Source: Chryseobacterium sp. c4a (lineage in GTDB: Bacteria > Bacteroidota > Bacteroidia > Flavobacteriales > Weeksellaceae). Taken from it: 64,000 nucleotides of DNA. A program made the position numbers and the translations under genes. The stretch is from contig NZ_WXVU01000002.1 of assembly GCF_009900745.1 (NCBI RefSeq), positions 124,001-188,000 on the forward strand, in the 5' to 3' direction. The notes under the pieces are model-generated. The model was given only the letters and a program-made list of their open reading frames with translations, was not told the DNA's origin and made no database searches. Positions 45,034 to 52,102 of this stretch are shown in pieces; within the stretch, counting starts at the first letter, position 1; each line of letters opens with the position of its first letter.

Positions 45034-45933
45034 ATGGCTAAATCTGTAGATGAGTTTAATAAGAAAAGGCTTCGGTCCAGCAATATTACAGTAGTGATAA
45101 GTATTGCCTTAGTGCTATTTTTGTTGGGATTAATGGGGCTTATTTTAATTAATGCCCAAAAGTATTCTGACTATATCAAAGAACAATTGGTGGTGAATGC
45201 CTACTTTGATGAAAACTATGATGCTAAAGACTCTGTAAAAATTGCAAAACTAGAGGAAGAAACTTTTAAAAAGGTACAGACGTTAGCTCCTGTAAAAAAA
45301 GCAACCTATATTTCCAGAAGCATGGCCGCTAAGGAAGCTAAGAAAAGTATGGGTATTGATAGTGATGCATTGTTTGAAGAAAATATCTTCCCATCATCTA
45401 TCGAAGTAGCTTTAAAACCTGAATATGTAGATCCTGCGAAAATTGATGAGGCAATCAAGGTCATCAAATCTGTTCCAGGTATCATTGATGTGAAGAATGA
45501 TAGTACTTTGATGGTGGACGTTTACAACAATCTGAGCAGAATTTTAAAATGGATTTTTGGATTTTCACTATTGTTTTTAGTATTAGCAGTCGTGTTGATC
45601 AACAACTCTATTCGTTTGAAAATTTTCTCTAAGAGGTTTATTATCAAAACTATGCAGTTGGTAGGAGCGAAGAGAAGATTTATTCTTAAACCTTTTATTG
45701 TAGAAGCAATTGTTTTGGGAGCTATCGGTTCTTTCATAGGTCTTCTTGCTTTAGGTGGGGTTTGGTATTATTTCACAAGCCAGATCGGATCGGCTTTCGT
45801 GCAGGACAATAATCAGTATTTCTGGTTGGTAGTGTTAGTATTGGGTGTAGGAATTTTTATTTCTGTATTAAGTACTATTTTCGCTACATGGAGATTCTTA
45901 AAATCAAACGTTGACGATTTATATTACTCTTAA
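45034..45933 (+). CDS. ftsX: Cell-division permease FtsX
   Basis: 299 residues. FtsX with FtsE forms an ABC-type complex at the division site that controls peptidoglycan hydrolases. Topology: TM1 about 20-42, an extracytoplasmic domain about 43-165, TM2 about 173-195, TM3 about 225-247, TM4 about 266-290. Conserved segments: NNLSRILKWIFGFSLL and LVGAKRRFILKPFIVEA. ftsE is not adjacent. It leads a run of five genes in the same direction, starting with DUF3098 two bases after its stop. Confidence 0.92.
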   Translation: MAKSVDEFNKKRLRSSNITVVISIALVLFLLGLMGLILINAQKYSDYIKEQLVVNAYFDENYDAKDSVKIAKLEEETFKKVQTLAPVKKATYISRSMAAKEAKKSMGIDSDALFEENIFPSSIEVALKPEYVDPAKIDEAIKVIKSVPGIIDVKNDSTLMVDVYNNLSRILKWIFGFSLLFLVLAVVLINNSIRLKIFSKRFIIKTMQLVGAKRRFILKPFIVEAIVLGAIGSFIGLLALGGVWYYFTSQIGSAFVQDNNQYFWLVVLVLGVGIFISVLSTIFATWRFLKSNVDDLYYS

Positions 45934-45935
45934 AA

Positions 45936-46232
45936 ATGAGCAAAAAAACAAATAAATTCTCTGCTTCAAACTTTGGAAGCGAAGCAGAAGCGCCACAGGA
46001 AAATACTTTCTATTTTGGACAGCAGAACTTTAAATGGATGCTGATCGGATTGGCATTTATTGTAGTTGGATTTCTTTTGATGATGGGAGCTGATGCTAAT
46101 ACTGTAGATGGTAAATTTGACCCTAATTCGTGGAATGATGATATCTTTTCCATCAGAAGAATCCGAATTGCACCGTTATTTGTTGTGATAGGTTTTGTCA
46201 TAGAAGTCTACGCTATTTTAAAAAGAAAATAA
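45936..46232 (+). CDS. DUF3098 membrane protein
   Basis: 98 residues with two membrane helices (about 32-50 and 74-95) separated by a short loop (DANTVDGKFDPNSWNDDIFS). The gene order ftsX-DUF3098-uppP is, as far as I recall, conserved in Bacteroidota. Its function is unknown; a role with FtsX in envelope assembly is a guess by context. Confidence 0.88.
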   Translation: MSKKTNKFSASNFGSEAEAPQENTFYFGQQNFKWMLIGLAFIVVGFLLMMGADANTVDGKFDPNSWNDDIFSIRRIRIAPLFVVIGFVIEVYAILKRK

Positions 46233-46250
46233 ACAAAAATTTATATTTAG

Positions 46251-46309
46251 AGATTAAGAGATTAAGACATTTAGAGTCCTGTACTTTAAATATCTCAATC
46301 TCTTAATCT
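46251..46309. repeat. AGATTAAGAGATT inverted repeat between DUF3098 and uppP
   Basis: 13-base arms AGATTAAGAGATT (46251-46263) and AATCTCTTAATCT (46297-46309) around a 33-base loop. There is no strong T run, so it is an intergenic repeat or weak attenuator rather than a clear terminator. Confidence 0.5.
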
Positions 46310-46329
46310 TTTAATTTTGGTAAAAGAAT

Positions 46330-47148
46330 ATGGATTTAATTAAAGCAATTATTATTGCCATTGTAGAAGGATTAACGGAGTATCTTCCTATTTCATCTAC
46401 GGCGCACATGGGGTTCACAGCTAATCTATTGGGAATGCCTGATGATGAATTTTTGAAAATGTTTCAGGTTTCCATTCAGTTTGGAGCGATCCTATCCGTT
46501 GTTGTGGCCTATTGGAAGAAATTTTTTGATCTGAATAATATTCAGTTTTATTTTAAACTAGCCTTTGCAGTTGTTCCTGCACTGGTCTTAGGATATTTAT
46601 TTGATGATAAAATTGAAGCCGTTCTGGGAAATCAGATTGCTATTTCTTCAGTATTGGTTTTAGGAGGAGTTGTTTTATTATTTGCCGATAAATGGTTTAA
46701 GAATCCTACCATTGATGACGAAAAAGGAATTACGATAAAAAAAGCAGTGACCATAGGATTTTGGCAGTGCTTGGCAATGATGCCGGGAACCAGCCGTAGT
46801 GCGGCTTCCATTATTGGAGGAATGGCACAAGGGCTTACCAGAAAAGCTGCTGCTGAATTTTCTTTCTTCCTTGCGGTACCTACTATGCTGGCGGTAACCG
46901 TATATTCTGTTTTTGTAAAAACTTGGGGTAAAGAAACTCCGAATCCACAGAAAGGATATGAAATGATCATGGCATCTCAGGATCACATTATGATTTTCAT
47001 TATTGGAAATGTTGTCGCATTTATTGTGGCTCTTATTGCAATTAAAGCATTCATTGGAGTGCTTAATAAGTATGGTTTCAAACCTTGGGGATGGTACCGT
47101 ATCTTTGTGGGAATCGCCTTACTAATTTATTTTTATTTCTTTAAATAA
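46330..47148 (+). CDS. uppP: Undecaprenyl-diphosphate phosphatase (BacA type)
   Basis: 272 residues, polytopic. It dephosphorylates undecaprenyl pyrophosphate so the lipid carrier of peptidoglycan and polysaccharide synthesis can be reused. Family motifs: EGLTEYLPISSTAHM (E13, E17, S22, S23, H26) and MPGTSRSAASIIGGM near residue 150. About eight membrane segments are visible. Gene order places it between division and RNA-modification genes. Confidence 0.95.
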   Translation: MDLIKAIIIAIVEGLTEYLPISSTAHMGFTANLLGMPDDEFLKMFQVSIQFGAILSVVVAYWKKFFDLNNIQFYFKLAFAVVPALVLGYLFDDKIEAVLGNQIAISSVLVLGGVVLLFADKWFKNPTIDDEKGITIKKAVTIGFWQCLAMMPGTSRSAASIIGGMAQGLTRKAAAEFSFFLAVPTMLAVTVYSVFVKTWGKETPNPQKGYEMIMASQDHIMIFIIGNVVAFIVALIAIKAFIGVLNKYGFKPWGWYRIFVGIALLIYFYFFK

Positions 47149-47174
47149 GAAATTCCTCTTTTTTATACTCATTC

Positions 47175-47873
47175 ATGACTGCTGAAGAACTGAAATCAGG
47201 ACACATTTTTTTATTAGACAAACCTTTGGATTGGACTTCCTTCCAGGCTGTCAATAAAATGAAATATAAACTTAAAAGGGAGTTTGATCTTCCTAAAAAA
47301 TTTAAAATCGGACATGCAGGAACCCTGGATCCCAGAGCTACAGGACTTCTGATTGTATGTTGCGGAAAATTTACCAAAAAGATCCCTGAAATCCAGGATG
47401 CTCCAAAAGAATATTGGACGGAGATCAAAATAGGAGTACAAACAGAGTCTTATGACACTGAAAAGCCGGAAATTCTTCATCAGGATATTACGCATATCAC
47501 AGAAGAACAGGTAAAAGAAGCCTTGGAGAAATTCGTAGGAGAAATTGAGCAGAAACCACCTGTTTACTCAGCCATAAAGATAGATGGTGAAAGAGCCTAT
47601 AATCTGGCAAGAGCAGGAGAAGAGGTAGAAATGAAATCCAGAAAAACCACGATTCATTATCTCAATGATATAAAAATAGATTTTCCTTTGATAAGCTTTA
47701 CAGTGGGATGTTCCAAAGGAACCTATATCAGAAGCCTTGCCCATGATATCGGGCAGGAGTTGGGAGTAGGAGCTTATCTGACACAGTTGAGAAGAACGAA
47801 AATCGGAGATTATAAAATTGAAGATGCCACAGATCAGTTTTTAAATAATGATTTTAGATTTCAAGGCGAATAA
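47175..47873 (+). CDS. truB: tRNA pseudouridine-55 synthase
   Basis: 232 residues, the short form without a C-terminal PUA domain. It makes pseudouridine 55 in the T-loop of tRNAs. Motifs: LDKPLDWTSFQAVNKM (about 14-29), GHAGTLDPRATGLLIV with catalytic D52, KPPVYSAIKIDGERAYNLAR (about 133-152), CSKGTYIRSLAHDIG (about 180). It begins 26 bases after uppP and ends 26 bases before the next gene. Confidence 0.95.
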   Translation: MTAEELKSGHIFLLDKPLDWTSFQAVNKMKYKLKREFDLPKKFKIGHAGTLDPRATGLLIVCCGKFTKKIPEIQDAPKEYWTEIKIGVQTESYDTEKPEILHQDITHITEEQVKEALEKFVGEIEQKPPVYSAIKIDGERAYNLARAGEEVEMKSRKTTIHYLNDIKIDFPLISFTVGCSKGTYIRSLAHDIGQELGVGAYLTQLRRTKIGDYKIEDATDQFLNNDFRFQGE

Positions 47874-47899
47874 AATGATACCGGTTGCGGTAGAAACTA

Positions 47900-48622
47900 A
47901 TGGAAAAGACACGTATTAATAAATATTTATCAGAAGTAGGCTACTGTTCAAGAAGAGCAGCTGATAAGCTATTGGAAGAAGGAAGAATAAAGATCAACGG
48001 GAAAGTTCCGGAAATGGGAACCAAAGTTTCCGATGAAGATGTAGTAGAAGTAGATGGAAAGCCTATCAGAGAACCTCAGGAAAAGCCTGTTTATATTGCA
48101 TTCAACAAACCCGTAGGCATTGTATGTACTACAGATACCAAGCGTGAGAAGAATAATATCGTAGATTATATCAATCACCCTAAAAGAATTTTCCCAATAG
48201 GAAGATTGGATAAGCCCAGTGAAGGTCTTATTCTTTTAACGAGTGATGGTGATATCGTAAATAAAATTCTACGCGCAAGAAATAATCACGAAAAAGAATA
48301 TTTGGTACGAGTTGATAAACCAATCACTCCAAGATTCCTTGAAAAAATGAGAAACGGAGTTCCAATTCTTGATACTGTTACCAAAAAATGTGAGGTAGAG
48401 AAAATCGATGAAATGAATTTCAGAATTATTCTTACTCAGGGATTGAATAGACAGATTCGTAGAATGTGCGAATACTTAGGCTATGAAGTGAAAAAACTGA
48501 AAAGAATTCGTATCATGAATATCAAATTGGATCTTCCCATCGGAAAATGGAGAGATTTAACCGAGGATGAGCTGAATACATTAAATACTTTGCTCACAGA
48601 CTCAAGCAAAACGATCGATTAA
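47900..48622 (+). CDS. rluF: 23S rRNA pseudouridine synthase, RluF type
   Basis: 240 residues. An S4 RNA-binding domain (about 4-52) precedes the RsuA-family catalytic domain with [18 protein letters not shown] (catalytic D104). Segments such as [44 protein letters not shown] and [11 protein letters not shown] are very close to E. coli RluF (pseudouridine 2604 of 23S rRNA), which is why I choose RluF over RluB. Last gene of the ftsX cluster. Confidence 0.88.
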   Translation: MEKTRINKYLSEVGYCSRRAADKLLEEGRIKINGKVPEMGTKVSDEDVVEVDGKPIREPQEKPVYIAFNKPVGIVCTTDTKREKNNIVDYINHPKRIFPIGRLDKPSEGLILLTSDGDIVNKILRARNNHEKEYLVRVDKPITPRFLEKMRNGVPILDTVTKKCEVEKIDEMNFRIILTQGLNRQIRRMCEYLGYEVKKLKRIRIMNIKLDLPIGKWRDLTEDELNTLNTLLTDSSKTID

Positions 48623-48652
48623 GATTATTATAGAATTAAAACTATATAGGAT

Positions 48653-48680
48653 AAGTAGGAAATATTTTCCTACTTTTTTT
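48653..48680 (+). terminator. Terminator of the ftsX-rluF cluster
   Basis: Stem AAGTAGGAAA / TTTCCTACTT with a T run, 30 bases after the stop. Confidence 0.85.
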
Positions 48681-48842
48681 ATGATCCGTTGGGTAATTGA
48701 CTTATTCTTTGTGAAAAAGAAAGGATTGAAGAGGCTTTACAAGATTGTTATTTATAAATAATCACTAAATTGTGTAATATTTTCAGTTTTATTAAAATTA
48801 TGTTATATATTTATAATGTATATAATTAAATCACTGAAAATC

Positions 48843-50066
48843 ATGAAATTAAAATTCAACAAAGTTCCCTTGTTGATCATTATTCTGATGATCACTGCAA
48901 ATTGTCAACACGACAACCATCCAGAGATTCCACACGATACAGCTTTTTATATTGACTATAGAAGCCTAACAGGACAGTCAGATGGAATAGCTGTAATAGA
49001 GCTCGATCCCGAAGCTCCCAATTTTGGAAATATTAGCAGTAAGCTTGAATTAGGTATAGGTGTCCTGCCTCACCATATTTATTATAACCAGAGTGCAAAC
49101 AAACTCTATACAACAGCTTTAGGAGGTAGCTATCTTTATCAGGTAAAAACTGAAAAAGATCAAATTGGGCAACCCAAATTAGTAAGCGCAACACCTATTG
49201 ATACCGGTGAAAATACAGTAGGTGAAAACTTATTTTTTACCAATGACGGAAGATTCTTTATGACCTTTATGGGTGGGGCAGGAGGATTGAAAGATGGCAG
49301 TGTAGGTGTTTTTAATGCCAATAATAATCAGCTTATCAAGACCATTAAAGCTCCAATTCAGGATAATCCTAATAAATTTATTATGTATCCACATGGTATT
49401 TCTGTTAATGAAGAAAAAGGACTTATGATGGTAACTTCAACCATCCATCCTGATCTTACCAGTGGTTTTGGTAATACCTGTACCTTAATAGATTTGAATA
49501 CTTATGAAGTAAAAGAAACCTACCAGGTGGCAGATTCACCAACAGATTTGTCCAGCCCTGTTGAAGTTTTGTTGCTTCGTGGAAAATTTCCTCAATTTGC
49601 ACTTGCCACAACGATGCTTGGAGGAGATATCTGGATAGCTCCATACAATATTACAACCAAAAAATACGATGCCTTCACTAAAATATTTGATGGAAGCACC
49701 CAAGGATTAGGCTGGACTCTGGAAATGTATATTGATGATAACAACCGGCTTTATGTAAGTTTTGCAGATCCGGGAAAAGTCTTGGTCTTTGATATCAGTA
49801 ATCTTCCACAGTTGAAACTTTTAAAAACCCTTACTGCAGATAAAGGGGCACATCATATGGTTTTCTTTAAGACCAAAAAAGGAAAAGAAGTTGTAGCAGT
49901 ACAAAATAACCTACTGAATATTCCTAACTTAAATTCCGGAACTATTAGTGTCATTGAAATCGAGACCGGAAAAACACTAGGAACCGTTAATTTACGTTCC
50001 AAATATGGAATACTTCCAGAATCTATTGAAGGAACCAACGGCCCCAGCAGCTATATGCATCACTAA
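48843..50066 (+). CDS. Lipoprotein with beta-propeller fold, function unknown
   Basis: 407 residues from the ATG at 48843. An ATG at 48816 is in frame, but MKLKFNKVPLL starts a clean lipoprotein signal with lipidated Cys21 (ITANC). The rest is a repeated strand pattern typical of a seven-bladed propeller (HHIYYNQSANKLYTTALG, YPHGISVNEEKGLMMV, LVFDISNLPQLKLL, HHMVFFKTKKGKEVVAVQ). Paired histidines (PHH, GAHHM) and opening blade AVIELDPEAPNFGNI resemble selenium-binding protein/methanethiol oxidase, but the similarity is partial. It is probably on the outer membrane or in the periplasm. Confidence 0.75.
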   Translation: MKLKFNKVPLLIIILMITANCQHDNHPEIPHDTAFYIDYRSLTGQSDGIAVIELDPEAPNFGNISSKLELGIGVLPHHIYYNQSANKLYTTALGGSYLYQVKTEKDQIGQPKLVSATPIDTGENTVGENLFFTNDGRFFMTFMGGAGGLKDGSVGVFNANNNQLIKTIKAPIQDNPNKFIMYPHGISVNEEKGLMMVTSTIHPDLTSGFGNTCTLIDLNTYEVKETYQVADSPTDLSSPVEVLLLRGKFPQFALATTMLGGDIWIAPYNITTKKYDAFTKIFDGSTQGLGWTLEMYIDDNNRLYVSFADPGKVLVFDISNLPQLKLLKTLTADKGAHHMVFFKTKKGKEVVAVQNNLLNIPNLNSGTISVIEIETGKTLGTVNLRSKYGILPESIEGTNGPSSYMHH

Positions 50067-50092
50067 AAATGTAAAGACATATTTAAGAATAG

Positions 50093-50130
50093 AAACGATC
50101 CAAGACAGTATTTGCTATTTTGGATCGTTT
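50093..50130. terminator. Bidirectional hairpin between convergent genes
   Basis: 11-base arms AAACGATCCAA / TTGGATCGTTT with a 16-base loop. The T run is short on both sides. Confidence 0.6.
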
Positions 50131-50145
50131 TGTATGATACTGGGA

Positions 50146-51432
50146 TTATTTTAAATATAATTTCATTTTTTCTTCATGCTCAGGTTTTAATTTTAAAAAT
50201 TTCAATATCTTTTTATCATCAGGATAGGTAATCCGATAGAATATAATCTTATCAGCAGAATATTTGAAATAAGGATGATCCTTTAGCCATTCTTCGGGAG
50301 CATCTGCCAGAGTATATTTAGGAACACCAGAGGTATCCAATGGAGCTATAGAGATTAATTTCTGAACTATTTCTTTATCAATGTTGTAGGTGTCCAAAAT
50401 CTGTTGTTTATTCACAAAACCTCTTAATTTTTTTCTAAAACCAATAATTGAACCGGCGCTTTTTTCATCCAGACCAAACTCTATAAGCTGTTTAAACGTA
50501 ATGGTGTTGAGATCTGTTTTTGAAAAATCTGTTTTTTCCTGCTTAATTTCCTCTTTCTTTATCATCATTTCAGGATTAAGTTTGATAAAAGGTTTCATTT
50601 CCTGAAATTTCTCTGGAGTAATAACAAAGCAGTTTTGAATATCATCAAGGTTTTTGAAACTGCCTCGCAGATTTTTATTCCGGTAATTGATGATCGTATG
50701 GGCTTGTTTTTCTGTAAAACCTAATGTTTTCCACCCATCAGCATCAAGATGATTAGGATCAAAAGGATGGTATTGTACTTTGGGTTTTATCGGATATTGA
50801 GTTCCGGAAGCCTTAAAATTCTCCGGAGTTTTTCTCGGTAAAAGAAGATAAGGTTCCAATGTATTGTAATTTTCGGGAGAAATAATAAAGCATTCTTTGA
50901 ATTTCTCTTTACTGATGAAGCTCCCACCCAGATAGCTTTTATATTTTAAAATAGCTTCCGCCTGCCTTTCGCTGAATCCCATTTTGATCCATTCCTGAGC
51001 AATGAAGAGATCAGGATTGAATTTTTTGGATACGATAATTTCCTTCTTGGCAAAACTTTGGGAATATTTGGGATTATTTTTTTCTGAACCTTCAGGCAGC
51101 AGAATGAAGGACTTTAGTTCTTCAAATTTTTCATGGGAAATAGCATAGCATTTTTTCAGCTGTTCCTTTGAAGTAAATGTTCCTCCTACAATATCTTTAT
51201 ACTTAATAATGGTGGAAATTTGTTTTTCGGAAAAACCAAGCTTTTGCCATTGCTCCCGATTTAAAATATTAGGATCAAAATCTGATAAATTTGCAGAAAC
51301 GGAAGGAGCAGCAATAAACTTCACCTCAGGAAAAGGCTCTTTATCCTTGCTGGTATATTTCTGGAAAGCTAATAGTATAGCCAGTAAAGTGACCATAAAA
51401 GCCAGTTTTTGGTAATAGTTTTTTCTCATCAT
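50146..51432 (-). CDS. Membrane-anchored protein with four helix-hairpin-helix repeats
   Basis: About 428 residues if the ATG at 51432 (MMRKNYYQKLAF) is used; an in-frame ATG at 51459 would add 9 residues. An N-terminal membrane segment is followed by three units of about 95 residues, each opening F(D/N)P(N/D), then GFSE(K/R)Q, a GGTF/GGSF turn, CY/CF and a leucine-rich LLLP end. A fourth, diverged unit (DLNTITFKQLIEFGLDEKSA) comes next. These are ComEA-like HhH modules, which usually bind DNA backbone. The topology places them outside the cytoplasm, so a role in DNA uptake or as a structural helical array are both possible. Confidence 0.75.
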   Translation of the reverse strand: MMRKNYYQKLAFMVTLLAILLAFQKYTSKDKEPFPEVKFIAAPSVSANLSDFDPNILNREQWQKLGFSEKQISTIIKYKDIVGGTFTSKEQLKKCYAISHEKFEELKSFILLPEGSEKNNPKYSQSFAKKEIIVSKKFNPDLFIAQEWIKMGFSERQAEAILKYKSYLGGSFISKEKFKECFIISPENYNTLEPYLLLPRKTPENFKASGTQYPIKPKVQYHPFDPNHLDADGWKTLGFTEKQAHTIINYRNKNLRGSFKNLDDIQNCFVITPEKFQEMKPFIKLNPEMMIKKEEIKQEKTDFSKTDLNTITFKQLIEFGLDEKSAGSIIGFRKKLRGFVNKQQILDTYNIDKEIVQKLISIAPLDTSGVPKYTLADAPEEWLKDHPYFKYSADKIIFYRITYPDDKKILKFLKLKPEHEEKMKLYLK

Positions 51433-51575
51433 GTGTATAAACATATTGATAAAAACCATGTATCACAAGAGGGAAGGCTTGAATGGTTGATTTTAAAATA
51501 TAAAAAGTTTTAATCTCTTAAAAATTAATGTTTTATCTCCTTTAACAGAGAATTATTTAAAGAAATATTGAGAGT

Positions 51576-51920
51576 TTATTCAGAATCTTTATCACCCAGC
51601 GATTCTTTCAGCTTTAAAAGCTCAGCTCTTACAAACTCTAGACGGTCAATAATGGTGATGGTTTCAGAAATTTTACTATTGGTAGTTAAAGCAACACGAG
51701 CTCCATCCAATGTATAGCCTTTTTCTTTTACCAAATGATAGATCATCTGTAAGTTCTTGATGTCTTCAGGAGTGAAGTAACGATTTCCTTTTTTATTTTT
51801 TTTAGGCTTGATAATAGGAAATTCCTGTTCCCAATAGCGTATTAATGAAGTGTTTACATCGAAGGCCTTAGCGACTTCTCCTATAGAATAATACAGTTTA
51901 TCAGGTAAGTTTATTTTCAT
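51576..51920 (-). CDS. MerR-family transcriptional regulator
   Basis: 114 residues from the ATG at 51920. An in-frame TTG at 51941 lies inside the promoter element and is rejected as a start. The winged helix begins YYSIGEVAKAFDVNTSLIRYWEQEF (helix-turn-helix about 13-37) and continues NRYFTPEDIKNLQMI. The rest is a dimerisation helix (ITIIDRLEFVRAELLKLKESL). No cysteine sensor or drug-binding domain is present, so it belongs to the short MerR type. Target genes unknown. The neighbouring HhH gene is 140 bases downstream on the same strand. Confidence 0.9.
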   Translation of the reverse strand: MKINLPDKLYYSIGEVAKAFDVNTSLIRYWEQEFPIIKPKKNKKGNRYFTPEDIKNLQMIYHLVKEKGYTLDGARVALTTNSKISETITIIDRLEFVRAELLKLKESLGDKDSE

Positions 51921-51938
51921 TTTACAGCTCCTAAACCT

Positions 51939-51971
51939 CAAAGATAAAAATTTTTTAAAGTTTCATCCAAA
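51939..51971 (-). promoter_or_regulatory. Promoter of the MerR gene
   Basis: Minus strand: TTTG (51971-51968), 21 bases, TATCTTTG (51946-51939). Predicted transcription start near 51934, downstream of the TTG at 51941, which supports the ATG at 51920. Confidence 0.7.
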
Positions 51972-52102
51972 TATATCTTGCAAAGTACCACTATATCCTT
52001 GCATTTTTAAAAATGAAAAAAAAAAATCATGATGTTGTGAAAAAATATAAAATACAGTTGATTTTTTTTATAATTTAGTGAAAAACAAAACCCTACAATG
52101 AT

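Noticed and set aside
44171..48622. rsmA-ftsX-rluF block as a mobile island
   Set aside because: These are core housekeeping genes with ordinary composition and no integrase or tRNA border.
51921..51941. TTG at 51941 as start of the MerR gene
   Set aside because: It overlaps the TATCTTTG promoter element; the ATG at 51920 starts the conserved winged helix.
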